Part shown: one piece after another, positions 1 to 8,779 of the stretch
Layout of the letters: each line of letters begins with the position of its first letter
Position numbering within the stretch: position 1 is the stretch's first letter
Origin: CAWANP01 sp963783445
Lineage (GTDB): Bacteria > Chloroflexota > Anaerolineae > JAAYZQ01
Direction: 5' to 3'
Length of the DNA: 64,000 bases
NCBI GenBank assembly: GCA_963783445.1
Contig: CAWANP010000009.1
Location: forward strand, 372,001-436,000
Notes under the pieces: generated by a model
What the model was told of the DNA's origin: nothing
Database searches by the model: none
What the model saw: only the letters and a program-made list of their open reading frames with translations
Program-made: the position numbers and the translations under genes

Positions 1-1
1 T

Positions 2-739
2 CTTGATCAGATCGATGTCACCCTGCTGCCAGAGTTCACAACCAAGGCATCTGTGACACAGGGCAAGCTTGAAGACGCCGGATTGGCTGTCAGCGGGATT
101 AGCTCTAGCATCTGCGTCTGCGACCCTGAAGCACTGCAGCGCAACCTGGAAGAGGCTCGCCGCACAATCCCTGTGGCCAAGGCGTTCGGGACCACCAATG
201 TCCGTGTTTTTGGTGGTGGCAATCTGGCCGAACACTCCCGGCAAGAACTGTCAGAACTCGGCTGCGAGTGCATAGCCCGCATCCTCGAAATCGATGGGGC
301 CCGGGATCTGCGCTGGCTGTTCGAGACGCATGATCTGTGGGTCAAGGCTCAAGACTGCCGTCTGTTGCTGGACAGCATTCCCGATCCGGCCTTCGGTGCA
401 TTGTGGGACATGGGTCACACCTACCGGGTGGGCCGCGAAGAGCCAGCAGCTTCGTTGCAGGCGATTGGCACGAGGGTAGGATACGTGCACGTTAAGGACG
501 CAATCTACGACCCAGGCTCCGCTCTGGTCATGAAGGATGGCTGGCATTATGTCGTTCCGGGGGCCGGCGAATTGCCATTGATAGAATCGCTTTCCTTGCT
601 TCAGGAGAATGGCTATGCTGGCTGGTTGCTCTTTGAACACGAGAAACGCTGGCATCCCGACTTGCCAGAACCAGAGGAAGTTCTTCCCCGCTTTATCGAT
701 TGGATCCGGCCGCTCATCGAGCCAACGGTGGTAGCTTAG
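2..739 (+). CDS. Sugar phosphate isomerase/epimerase family protein (5' partial)
   Basis: The frame is open from the left edge of the window, so the N-terminus is missing; about 245 residues remain. The sequence looks like the second half of a xylose-isomerase-type TIM barrel: a KAFGTTNVRVFGG strand, a WDMGHTYR segment, HVKDAI and a late LLFEHEKRW, which in this family supply Glu, Asp and His metal ligands. Known family members isomerise or epimerise sugars, sugar phosphates or inosose; the substrate here cannot be told. The stop lies 17 bases before the start of the UroD-like gene, so the two are probably cotranscribed. Confidence 0.75.
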   Translation, partial: LDQIDVTLLPEFTTKASVTQGKLEDAGLAVSGISSSICVCDPEALQRNLEEARRTIPVAKAFGTTNVRVFGGGNLAEHSRQELSELGCECIARILEIDGARDLRWLFETHDLWVKAQDCRLLLDSIPDPAFGALWDMGHTYRVGREEPAASLQAIGTRVGYVHVKDAIYDPGSALVMKDGWHYVVPGAGELPLIESLSLLQENGYAGWLLFEHEKRWHPDLPEPEEVLPRFIDWIRPLIEPTVVA

Positions 740-756
740 GGGATCTCGAGACTCCG

Positions 757-1944
757 ATGGCAATCATCGAACCCGAGTTCATGACGCTGACAGATGGTCT
801 CAACGTTGAGGCCTTCTGGGCCGAAAATGCCCTCTGTGGGGCCTTTACCACGAACAAGCCCCGGTGCGGACTCTCGTTTGCGCCCGACGACCACTGGCTG
901 TTCGAATTCCTGAACGTGGGCTCTACCCTGCGCTACTATCGGGACCATGCCTACCGGGATGCGCTGCACCGGCGGGCCAACGAGATCACCCGCCAGTACG
1001 TAGGCAGGGCTTTCTTCGATGAGGATACCTGGCAGCACGAGCCCCGGCGCATCGAGAACCTCTTTGGCTGTGAGTTCCACTACCGGGAGGGAAGCACGCC
1101 CTGGCTGGTGCCGGCAACCGCCGACCCGGCCGAGTTTGCCGCCATCCTCGACCGGGCAGAGGGAACCGACCTGCGCTCCTGGGCCCTCCCTGACGCGTTT
1201 CTGGCCGAGTGGGAGCAGCGCCAGGAAGATGGTAGACCACTGCCCCTGCTGGGCACCGGCAGCCGCGGCCCGGCGACCATCATGACCTCTGTCGTCGACC
1301 CCAGTGTGCTCTTTCTGTGGATGTACGACACGCCGGACCTCGTCGCTCGCTTTCGCGACATCTTGACCGCCAAGATGATCGAGCTGAACCAGGTCCTGCG
1401 CGCGATCAGCGGCAATAGGCTGCCCCAGTGGTGGATCACCGACGACAACTCGGCCCTGTTCAGCCCCCGGCTCTACCGGGAATACTGCTTCCCGGTTCTC
1501 CAGCAGGTGATGGATGTGATGGCTCCTCTCGAACCGGCCGCTGGTCACGGCGGGCCAGCCGTTATGCGCTACCAGCACTCGGACAGTGCCATGGGCCACC
1601 TGCTCGACCAGCAGTACGAGTTGGGTATCCGCTACGTCAACTATGGGCCTGAAGTCGATGTGGGCCAGATCCGGGAAAAGATGCCCGGGGCGGTCATCTA
1701 CGGGCACATCCCTCCCTTCCTGCTGCGCAACGGAAGCCCCCAGGAGATCCGCCAGCGGGTGATCGACGATTTCGCCAAGGTCGGCGCCACCGGGGGCCTG
1801 GAGGTCACGACGGCCGGCTCGCTGGCCGCGGGCACCGGCGTGGGCCGGATGCGCTGGCTGATGAAATTTGTGCAGGAGGAATGCCGCTATGACCGGGAAA
1901 ATCTCACCGCGGAGACGCGGAGAACACAGAGAAGACCTGGTTAA
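757..1944 (+). CDS. Uroporphyrinogen-decarboxylase-like methyltransferase (MtaA/CmuA superfamily)
   Basis: About 395 residues in the UroD fold, the superfamily that includes haem UroD and corrinoid methyltransferases such as MtaA. I chose ATG 757; a longer reading from 700 would overlap the upstream gene. The usual HxC zinc motif of the methyltransferase branch is not visible: the equivalent region reads YQHSDSAMG, so Cys appears replaced by Asp. A true haem UroD is unlikely given the catabolic neighbours. The last ~15 residues (NLTAETRRTQRRPG) are encoded by a dispersed non-coding repeat, so the native C-terminus probably ended near 1900. The substrate is unknown; a methyl-transfer role is inference from the MttB-family gene nearby. 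Confidence 0.7.
   Translation: MAIIEPEFMTLTDGLNVEAFWAENALCGAFTTNKPRCGLSFAPDDHWLFEFLNVGSTLRYYRDHAYRDALHRRANEITRQYVGRAFFDEDTWQHEPRRIENLFGCEFHYREGSTPWLVPATADPAEFAAILDRAEGTDLRSWALPDAFLAEWEQRQEDGRPLPLLGTGSRGPATIMTSVVDPSVLFLWMYDTPDLVARFRDILTAKMIELNQVLRAISGNRLPQWWITDDNSALFSPRLYREYCFPVLQQVMDVMAPLEPAAGHGGPAVMRYQHSDSAMGHLLDQQYELGIRYVNYGPEVDVGQIREKMPGAVIYGHIPPFLLRNGSPQEIRQRVIDDFAKVGATGGLEVTTAGSLAAGTGVGRMRWLMKFVQEECRYDRENLTAETRRTQRRPG
1906..1936 (+). repeat. Dispersed ACCGCRGAGAC...ACAGAG repeat arm inside a gene tail
   Basis: A purine-rich segment beginning CACCGCGGAGACGCGG. The same motif, or its complement, recurs at 17078-17150, 18017-18176 and 63306-63393. Here only one arm is present, and it is translated as the C-terminal tail of the UroD-like protein. 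Confidence 0.7.
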
Positions 1945-1976
1945 AGAAGAAGGGCTGGCAGTCCCGTCGTAGGTAT

Positions 1977-3113
1977 CTACTGGATCTTGATCTCCAGGCA
2001 GGGGCTCTCACAAGGATTGCCACCGGTGATCCACATCGTGCGCTCAGCCGGTTTCATGAGGACGGCGCAGCGGGTCTGGGCGTTGCTGGTACCCTCCACG
2101 ACGTGACGGCAGATGCTGAAGGGATAATCAGCATGGTCGGCCTGTATGGTCTTGAGCGCATCCACGTCCAGCGCCCCGTGGCCGGCCCGCAGCAGTTGCA
2201 GCATCCGCCCCTCGCGGACCAGGGAGTCCAGGCCGTAGAGGCCCGCCTGTACGTGGTCCAGCGCTCTGGAGCGAATATGGTTGGCACAGGCAAAGGTGTC
2301 ATCCTGGAGGTAGTGGCAATCGTATTCGGCCGCGCTGGTTTCCAGGTCGACCACCCCAAAGGAGCTGGCCACCACGTACGAGATGCCGATGGTCCGCTGC
2401 GCCTGGACGATGGCCTCCAAGCCCTCGCTCAACCGGACCTGCTGCAGGACCTTGCGGGCCACGACCGGGGCCGGGACACCCAGGCGCTGGTCTGAGACCA
2501 GCAGGCCGCTGCTCACAAAGGCCAGGCCGGCGCCGTTCATGCCAAACTGGGCGAGGATGCCCGGGTGGCCCATCACGACCTGCTCCAATCGGGCTTGCTC
2601 GTCCTTGATCCTGAATACGACCGGCTCCCAGAAAGGCTCGATGTCGTAGCCCTGCCCGATGTAGACCTGTTGGTCCCTGACGGCCTGGCCCTGCACGGCC
2701 AGGCAGGTACAACCTGGCTGTGGTGGCGCCGGGGATGGTAGCGGTGCCGCCGAGAGGGCTCGGCCCACAGCCTGGCTTGCCGAGTCGGTGAACAGGAGCC
2801 TTCTGACCTCGGCAACGCAGTTGAGCAGAAAGAGCTTGTTAAAGGACAGGCCGGCTCCCTCGGCGATGCCCTCTATCTCCGCGTAGAGGTCAGGCGCATA
2901 CTCTTTGGTTGCCGGGGCGTGGGCCCCGGCAAAGGCCAGCAGCGTGCGTTCCGGGAAGCGCAACTCGAGGCCATCCTGTCCCCGCTGCACGCTGGCCATC
3001 ATCTCTACCAGTCGCTCATAGAGATGGTGGATCCCCTCTGTGAGCGCTTCACCGTGTTGGCGCCCGCGCTCGCGAGGCGTGCCCGGCAACGTGAGGGCTT
3101 TGATCTCATTCAT
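1977..3113 (-). CDS. C45-family acyltransferase/autoproteolytic peptidase
   Basis: 378 residues resembling acyl-CoA:6-aminopenicillanic-acid acyltransferase (peptidase C45, Ntn-hydrolase fold). The expected self-cleavage site is seen as Gly134-Cys135 in PGCTCLAV, followed by a GQGYDIEPF strand. In the family the precursor cuts itself before this Cys, which then becomes the N-terminal nucleophile for amide hydrolysis or acyl transfer. It is the last gene of a three-gene - strand operon (4569-5675, 3117-4547, this gene) and starts 3 bases after the MttB-family stop, so translation is probably coupled. Penicillin chemistry is not implied; hydrolysis of an N-acyl amino acid or betaine amide fits the neighbours better, but that is inference. 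Confidence 0.75.
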   Translation of the reverse strand: MNEIKALTLPGTPRERGRQHGEALTEGIHHLYERLVEMMASVQRGQDGLELRFPERTLLAFAGAHAPATKEYAPDLYAEIEGIAEGAGLSFNKLFLLNCVAEVRRLLFTDSASQAVGRALSAAPLPSPAPPQPGCTCLAVQGQAVRDQQVYIGQGYDIEPFWEPVVFRIKDEQARLEQVVMGHPGILAQFGMNGAGLAFVSSGLLVSDQRLGVPAPVVARKVLQQVRLSEGLEAIVQAQRTIGISYVVASSFGVVDLETSAAEYDCHYLQDDTFACANHIRSRALDHVQAGLYGLDSLVREGRMLQLLRAGHGALDVDALKTIQADHADYPFSICRHVVEGTSNAQTRCAVLMKPAERTMWITGGNPCESPCLEIKIQ

Positions 3114-3116
3114 ATC

Positions 3117-4547
3117 CTACCCTCCCTGGTCAAGCTGGAAGCGGCCGCGGATGGCGGCATCAACCTCGGGTGAAAACACCGCAGGGTTGTCGCGGAGCAG
3201 GATCTCGTTGGCCTTCGCCAGAGCAAGGCTGTGGGCATCCCGGCTTCCAGCGGCGGCCCACTGGTCCCGGGGACGGCGATCGGCGATCTCGGGCAGCACT
3301 GCCGCGGTACGCATGCGCTTCAGCGTGTGGCGCCGGTCGGCAAAGATGCCGCCGGGGCCCACCTCGGCGATGAGATCCAGGGCCAAGTTGTCTGGGCTGA
3401 ATTCCATGCCCCGCGCCACCCGCTTGAGCATCAGGGCGACCTCGTGATCCACGACGGCCTTGCCAAAGTCAAAGGCCATCAGAGCATCGAGCAAGCCGCC
3501 CATGGCCAGCAGGTCCAGACCGCCCAGCGTGGCGGCCATGGTTGACAGCCCGGTCTCGTAGCCGGCCTGGGCGTCGTTGACCTTGGCGTTGCTCAGGCCC
3601 ACAAAACCGGCCGAGGGCACGCCGTAAAAGCGCGCCATCTGGGCGCAGCCCATGGTGAGGATGCCCGTCTCTATCGCGCCCGGTGCGTAGGCCCCGGTGC
3701 GCATGTCGCTGACGGTCGGCAGCGCATCGTAGAGAAGGGGCGTGCCGGGGCGCGACATCTGGACCAGCACCGACTGGGCCAGGAACTCGGCGTTGGCCAC
3801 GGCCAGGGTGCCCAGCAGGGTCAGCGGGGCCGACACGCCGGCGTTGGGCGTGACCACGCTCTGGCCGGGGATGCCCCGCTCGGCGAAGCGCATCAACCGC
3901 TCGGTGGACTCGACATCCATGGTCAGCGGCGAGATGGTGGCGCAGTAGACAAAGACCACAAAGGGCCGCTCCCAAAAGGCATCCCTGCCTCCGGCAATAA
4001 GGGCGGCCATCTCCAGGACGTCGTCCGCGTCCGCAAGATCTGGCGCGCTGGCCCGGATCGGCTTCAGGCAGTGCTTGAGCGATGGATAGAAACGCGTGAA
4101 GCCCTGGCGGCCCGGCGGGGCATCGTCGGCCGTCGTGGCGATGGAAAAGACATCATAGCCCGGCAGTTCATTGACAAGCTGGGCGATGCGCGCGATGTCG
4201 GCCGACGTCGCGCGCCGTACCTCGCCTGTCTCAGGATCGACGATGTCCGGCGCGGCGCTGCCGGTCATCATCAGCGGGCCATCATCGGGCAGGGTGCGGT
4301 CCAGGTCCGGGTCGCGGCCGTGGAAGATAAAGGTGGGTGGAAAAGCCTGGCGGTGCTCCTCGACGACGGCCCTGGGGAAGCGGACGATCCCCGTACCCCC
4401 GTCAACGCGGCAGCCATGCGCGGCAAAACGCTCCCGCGCCTCGCGGTTTTGAACCAGCATGCCGGTGGTCTCTAGGATCTCCAGCGTCGCGGCGTGCACG
4501 GCTTTGACTTCTTCCGGGCTCAACATCGCTGCTAATGTTCTCGTCAT
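3117..4547 (-). CDS. Trimethylamine methyltransferase (MttB) family protein, non-pyrrolysine type
   Basis: 476 residues, the normal length for MttB. Family features include the N-terminal helix LSPEEVKAVHAATLEILE, a SAAPDIVDPETGE segment and the late LIAEVGPGGIFADRRHT block. There is no in-frame amber codon, so this is the non-pyrrolysine branch, whose known members (for example MtgB) demethylate quaternary amines such as glycine betaine and pass the methyl to a corrinoid protein. No corrinoid protein, methyltransferase activator or methylcobamide:THF enzyme is visible in the window. It sits between the enolase-superfamily gene (22 bp upstream) and the C45 gene. The specific quaternary amine is unknown; with an epimerase-like partner, a proline-type betaine is a reasonable guess. 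Confidence 0.85.
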   Translation of the reverse strand: MTRTLAAMLSPEEVKAVHAATLEILETTGMLVQNREARERFAAHGCRVDGGTGIVRFPRAVVEEHRQAFPPTFIFHGRDPDLDRTLPDDGPLMMTGSAAPDIVDPETGEVRRATSADIARIAQLVNELPGYDVFSIATTADDAPPGRQGFTRFYPSLKHCLKPIRASAPDLADADDVLEMAALIAGGRDAFWERPFVVFVYCATISPLTMDVESTERLMRFAERGIPGQSVVTPNAGVSAPLTLLGTLAVANAEFLAQSVLVQMSRPGTPLLYDALPTVSDMRTGAYAPGAIETGILTMGCAQMARFYGVPSAGFVGLSNAKVNDAQAGYETGLSTMAATLGGLDLLAMGGLLDALMAFDFGKAVVDHEVALMLKRVARGMEFSPDNLALDLIAEVGPGGIFADRRHTLKRMRTAAVLPEIADRRPRDQWAAAGSRDAHSLALAKANEILLRDNPAVFSPEVDAAIRGRFQLDQGG

Positions 4548-4568
4548 CTATTCTCCCAGAGATTGAAC

Positions 4569-5675
4569 CTATTCCCAGATGGCCGCAGGCTCGCCAAGTA
4601 CCTCAGGCAGGGGCGTCACGCCCAGCCCTGGTCCATCGGAAGCATAAATCCTTCCGTCCTTGTAGGTGGGCCGCCCTTCGGCGGTCTTGAGCGGCATCAT
4701 GCCTGTCACGTCCCAGGTGGCCAGCAGCGCCCGCGGCGGCGTAGAGTGGGCCATGTGGGCGATGGCCGATTCGACGATGCTGGTCCCGGCTGTGTCCTGC
4801 ATGTAGATGGGGATCCGCAGGCTGGCGCAGACGTCGCGGAGCAGGCGGGCCTTGGTAATGCCTCCCACCCGGCCGATCTTGAGGTTCAGGGCGTCCATGG
4901 CGCCCATGTGGTAGGCGCGGGTCAGGTCGTGGACGGTGTTGATCTCTTCGTCGAGCATGACCGGCACGCCGGCGCGCATGCGCAGGTCGCGGCATTCTTC
5001 GATGGTGGCGCAGGGCTGCTCCAGCATCAGGTCGACCTCGCCGGCCATGCGTACCAGGCGCAGCGCCTCGTCCAGGCGATAGCCCCGGTTGGCGTCCACA
5101 CTGATCGATTCGCCGGGTCGCATGTACGCGCCCACGAAGCGCAGGTACTCGATGTCTATCTCGAGGTCGCCGGAGACCTTGCTCGTAAAGTGGTGGACGC
5201 CGTTGGCACGGTGGCCGTCGATCATTTTCAGGAGTGCATCGCCGGGGGTACGCAGGATGAAAGCCTGGACCTCGGGGGCTGGGACTAGCTTGCCGCCCAG
5301 CATCTCGTAGAGGGGCAGCCCGGCCTGCTTGCCCATGATGTCCCAGCAGGCCATGTCGACGGCGGTCTTGACGTGAGGATGGCCGTACAGCGTCAAGTCC
5401 ATCGTCTCGTTGATGGCCTGGATGGCCAGGGGGTTCTGGCCCAACAGCTTGGGCACCACGATTTCCAGTCCCGGCAGGATGGCGCCGGCAATGTAGGGTA
5501 GATAGTGGGGGCCATAGGGCGCGCTCTCGCCCCAGCCCACCGTCCCCTGGTCGGTGTCCAGTCTGACGATGGTCGTGGTATAGTCGCTGAACTTTCGCCC
5601 CCCTGAGATCCGGGCGCCCTCCGCTTCGACGACGGGCGCGTCAAACTGGTAGGCTGTAATTCGGACGATACGCAT
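4569..5675 (-). CDS. Mandelate racemase/muconate lactonizing enzyme family protein
   Basis: 368 residues of the enolase superfamily: an N-terminal capping domain (1-125) and a C-terminal barrel. Metal ligands can be read as Asp194 (VDANRGY), Glu219 (MLEQP) and Asp242 (LDEE), with Lys266 in LNLKIGRVGG as the second acid/base. The usual KxK motif is TSK166, so the first Lys is replaced but the one expected to act as base is kept. Members racemise, epimerise or dehydrate carboxylates, including hydroxyproline betaine and cis-3-hydroxyproline; which applies cannot be decided here. It is the first gene of the operon with MttB and C45, under the promoter at 5754-5782. Confidence 0.85.
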   Translation of the reverse strand: MRIVRITAYQFDAPVVEAEGARISGGRKFSDYTTTIVRLDTDQGTVGWGESAPYGPHYLPYIAGAILPGLEIVVPKLLGQNPLAIQAINETMDLTLYGHPHVKTAVDMACWDIMGKQAGLPLYEMLGGKLVPAPEVQAFILRTPGDALLKMIDGHRANGVHHFTSKVSGDLEIDIEYLRFVGAYMRPGESISVDANRGYRLDEALRLVRMAGEVDLMLEQPCATIEECRDLRMRAGVPVMLDEEINTVHDLTRAYHMGAMDALNLKIGRVGGITKARLLRDVCASLRIPIYMQDTAGTSIVESAIAHMAHSTPPRALLATWDVTGMMPLKTAEGRPTYKDGRIYASDGPGLGVTPLPEVLGEPAAIWE

Positions 5676-5753
5676 AGAGTCCTCCTTGACTGAGACCTAG
5701 CTTGGATGGCAGGTCGTCTCGGCGCGGTGATGGATGGGTCGACCTGCGAAGGC

Positions 5754-5782
5754 ATTATAGCATGCGGAAGACCCGGCGTCAA
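5754..5782 (-). promoter_or_regulatory. Sigma-70 type promoter of the enolase-superfamily/MttB/C45 operon
   Basis: On the - strand a TTGACG -35 box (5777-5782) is 17 bases from a perfect TATAAT -10 box (5754-5759). The start would fall about 75 bases before the first ATG at 5675. Confidence 0.75.
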
Positions 5783-5842
5783 GTGTTACTTAACGAAATT
5801 GTGTTCTGTTAATTCCTATCTATGGCCATGTGGAGAGAGCAA

Positions 5843-5893
5843 CCCTGATGCGTGCGGACTGACCTACCAGGGGCAAAACGTTCCGCATCAGGG
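5843..5893. repeat. Imperfect inverted repeat in the divergent intergenic region
   Basis: CCCTGATGCG (5843-5852) is matched by CGCATCAGGG (5884-5893) in opposite orientation with a 31-base loop. It lies within the 381-base gap 5676-6056, which otherwise holds the two divergent promoters and no credible gene. Confidence 0.45.
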
Positions 5894-5969
5894 GATGCTC
5901 CACTCCTCAAAGTGCTGGGACCAGGCCGGAGCAATGAATAGACCAGAAACAGTGACGCCGGCCCAGCAC

Positions 5970-5997
5970 TGGACAAGGGGTCTGTTCTGTGTATAAT
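5970..5997 (+). promoter_or_regulatory. Promoter of the amidohydrolase gene
   Basis: TGGACA (5970-5975), a 16-base spacer and TATAAT (5992-5997) precede the ATG at 6057. An AAAGGGGG ribosome site lies just before that start. Confidence 0.7.
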
Positions 5998-6056
5998 CGA
6001 TGGCGACGAGGCGGACAGGCCGTACCGGTTACATTCTCTGACCAAAGGGGGTTCCC

Positions 6057-7100
6057 ATGATCTTTGAAAACGCCACAATCCTGACCATGAACGCCGGGCG
6101 ACAGATCCTGGAGCAGGGCGCTGTGGCCGTGACCGGCCGCGAGATCTCTGCCGTGGGCAAAAGCAAAGAGATCGTCGAACGCTTTCCCGGCAAGCGCCGT
6201 TTCGACTGCAACGGCAACATCCTGATGCCGGGGCTGATCGACACCCACGTCCACCTGGCCCAATGCATGCTGCGCGGCATCTCCTGGCACAGCAGCAATG
6301 GCGGGCTCTTTGGCGCGCTGACGGGCATGATCTGGCCCATGCAGGGCTCCTACACCGAGGAGGACGGCCGGGCCAGCGCGGCGCTGTGCGTCCTGGAGAT
6401 GCTGAAATCGGGCACGACCGGCTTTGTGGAGACCCTGCTGGCCGAGAACTATGGCTTTGACGGCATCGCCGATCTGTGCCTGCAAGCGGGCATCCGGGCG
6501 GCGCTGGGCAAGGTCGTCATGGATATCTCTCCCGAGTGGCGGGATCGCATCGGCATGCACCCCGGCATGTGGCAGACCCGGGAGTCGAGCATCGCCAACA
6601 CCTTGGCCGCCCACGACCGCTGGGAAGGCGCTGGCGATGGACGCCTCCAGGTCTGGTTCGGCTGCCGGTCGGCCGCCCCCAGGAACAACCCCAGTCTCTT
6701 TGACGAGGTCAGCCAGCTCGCCCGGGAGCGGGACATGGGGCTGACCATCCATTTTGCTGAGCAGCCGGTGGACGTGGAATATGCCCAGGGGCAGGGCTTC
6801 CGTTCCCCCACAGAGTTTGGCGCCGCCCACGGTCTCCTGGGCCCGCGCAGCCTTTGGGTCCACTATGTGATGTCGGACGCCGAGGACTGGAAGCTGGTGG
6901 CGGACTCGGGCACCAGCATCTCGCACAACCCGGCCAACAACTCTTACGCGGGCTGGGGCCCGGCGCCGGCCTGGGACATGCTCCAGGCCGGGGTGAACGT
7001 GAGCCTGGGCTGTGACTCCGCGCCCATGGATCTGCTGCTACCCAAGATGATATTAAGAAAGCGCCGTGCCACCAAGTGGTGTAGCATCTCGTCATCGTAG
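6057..7100 (+). pseudogene. Amidohydrolase (chlorohydrolase/deaminase type), C-terminally truncated
   Basis: The first ~325 residues are a good member of the metal-dependent amidohydrolase family that includes atrazine chlorohydrolase and adenosine-type deaminases: LMPGLIDTHVHLAQCMLRG gives the HxH ligands, followed by a LTIHFAE His strand and an ISHNPANN strand. The expected catalytic Asp region reads SLGCDSAP at about residue 320. Homologous sequence then stops at about base 7030 and is replaced by a basic tail (RKRRATKW) and a stop. Family members run ~430-470 residues, so about 100 residues, including the last barrel strand and the composite beta domain, are missing. I take it as a decayed gene; an intact promoter and ribosome site suggest recent loss. 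Confidence 0.75.
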
Positions 7101-7211
7101 GCTCAGATGTTCTGTCGTCATTCAGACAGCTGGGGGGCACGCAAGAACTGCCTATCCAGGATCATCTTCCTCGAAGATCCCAGCTTCCAGGAAGGTGGTC
7201 TTAAAAGGCCG

Positions 7212-7240
7212 TTGACACCGGGACTCGCGTGCGCTATAAT
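7212..7240 (+). promoter_or_regulatory. Consensus promoter of the secreted beta-propeller gene
   Basis: Perfect TTGACA (7212-7217), 17-base spacer and perfect TATAAT (7235-7240), 66 bases before the chosen ATG. Confidence 0.8.
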
Positions 7241-7306
7241 GAGACTGTCCATAGGGAGGCGGCGCACATGTGCGGCCCGCCACAGGCGGAAGAAAGGAGC
7301 GACGAA

Positions 7307-8728
7307 ATGGGCAAGCGATTCTGGGTGATCATTGTGCTGGTGGCGCTGAGTGCGGTGCTGGCCCTGCCGGCCTCGGCAGCGCCGTCAGCGGCCGGGCTGG
7401 CCAGCGACCCAACCCCGCTGTGGAACACCTTCCTGGGCGGGACGCTGGCCGACGATGGTTACGCGGTGGCCACCGATGCCGGCGGGAACGTCTATGTGGC
7501 GGGCACGAGCATGGCCGCCTGGGGAGCGCCCATCCGTGCCTACGGCGGGGCCGGCGACGCCTTTGTGGCCAAGCTGAACAGCAAGGGCGTCCTGCAGTGG
7601 AACACCTTCCTGGGATCGGGCACGGGCGAGGCCCGGGCCTATGGCCTGGCCCTGGATGGCAGCGGGAATATCAACGTCACCGGCGAGAGCCTCTTCTCCT
7701 GGGGCGCGCCGGTCCACGCCCACTCGGCCGATGGCAGCGACGTCTTTGTCGCCCAACTGGACAAGAATGGCGCGCTGCGCTGGAATACCTTCCACGGCGG
7801 GCAGAGCATCGATCAGGGGCGTGCCATCGCCGTGGATGGGGCCGGGGACATCTATGTCTCGGGGGAGAGCCGCGGCACCTGGGGCAAGCCGCTAGTTCCT
7901 CCCGGCACGGGGTTGATCAACCAGGAGGCATTTGCGGCCAAACTCGACAAGAATGGCGCCCTGGTGTGGAACACCTTCATGGGCGACCCCAACAATGAGG
8001 ACTATGCCCGGGGTATTGCCCTGGGCGGTGGCGTGGCCGTGACGGGCAAGAGCAAGGTGACCTGGGGCAACCCGGTCCGCGCCCATTCCGGCGATTGGTA
8101 TGGCGATGCCTTTGTGGCCCAACTGGACGCCAGTACCGGGGCGCGCCAGTGGAACACCTTCCTGGGCGGGGCGGAGACCGACGAGGGCCGGGCCATTGCC
8201 GCCAGCGGGAGCGACCTGTACGTCACGGGATTCAGCTATGGTACCTGGGCCAATCCAGTTGCTCCCTTCTCGGGCCCGGGCCAGTCCAATAATGTCTTTG
8301 TGGCCCGCCTGAACGGCAGTGGCGCCTTGCGCTGGAACACCTTCCTGGGCGGGGAAGTTGAAGATGATGCCGGCAACGCCATCGCGGTGGTGCGAGGCAG
8401 CCGGATTTATGTCGCGGGCAAGAGCGGCGATAGCTGGGGCAAGCCGGTCCACGCCCACTCGGGAGACGAGGACGCCTTTGTGGCCCAGTTGACCTGCTGC
8501 GGCCTGCTACAGTGGAACACCTTCCTGGGCGGTGACTCCGGGGACTGGGGCTTTGGCATTGCCGCAAACGATGCCAATATCTATGTCGCCGGCGAGAGCT
8601 GGGTGGGCTATGGCGACTGGGGGCAGCCGGTCCGGCCTGGCAGCGGGAAGGAGGATGCCTTTGTCGTCAGGTTTGGCGTGGAGCCGCCAGAACTCTATCA
8701 TGCCCTGCTGCCGGTGATCCGGCGGTAG
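7307..8728 (+). CDS. Secreted SBBP-type beta-propeller protein
   Basis: 473 residues. ATG 7307 follows a GAAAGGAG site and gives a clean signal peptide (MGKRFWVIIVLVALSAVL, cleavage after ASA near residue 25). The mature protein has seven repeats of about 60 residues, each with a WNTF(L/M/H)G motif, then an ALDGSGNIYVAG-type strand and a W-G-x-P turn; this matches SBBP repeats, which build beta-propellers. Seven repeats suggest a closed seven-bladed ring. It ends YHALLPVIRR, a short hydrophobic-basic tail I recall from many Chloroflexota exported proteins. No enzymatic residue is recognisable; a cell-surface binding role is inference. Transcription is from the consensus promoter just upstream. 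Confidence 0.8.
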   Translation: MGKRFWVIIVLVALSAVLALPASAAPSAAGLASDPTPLWNTFLGGTLADDGYAVATDAGGNVYVAGTSMAAWGAPIRAYGGAGDAFVAKLNSKGVLQWNTFLGSGTGEARAYGLALDGSGNINVTGESLFSWGAPVHAHSADGSDVFVAQLDKNGALRWNTFHGGQSIDQGRAIAVDGAGDIYVSGESRGTWGKPLVPPGTGLINQEAFAAKLDKNGALVWNTFMGDPNNEDYARGIALGGGVAVTGKSKVTWGNPVRAHSGDWYGDAFVAQLDASTGARQWNTFLGGAETDEGRAIAASGSDLYVTGFSYGTWANPVAPFSGPGQSNNVFVARLNGSGALRWNTFLGGEVEDDAGNAIAVVRGSRIYVAGKSGDSWGKPVHAHSGDEDAFVAQLTCCGLLQWNTFLGGDSGDWGFGIAANDANIYVAGESWVGYGDWGQPVRPGSGKEDAFVVRFGVEPPELYHALLPVIRR

Positions 8729-8779
8729 GGCCTGGCCGATTCCGTGGCATGGTTCTGCCCAGGTGTTGCCCGCCCCAAA

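Noticed and set aside
3117..4547. Pyrrolysine-type MttB with amber readthrough
   Set aside because: The gene is open for 476 codons with no internal TAG, so it belongs to the non-pyrrolysine branch.
5676..6056. Cobalamin riboswitch before the methyltransferase operon
   Set aside because: No B12-box-like sequence was seen, and the promoter leaves only about 75 bases of leader.
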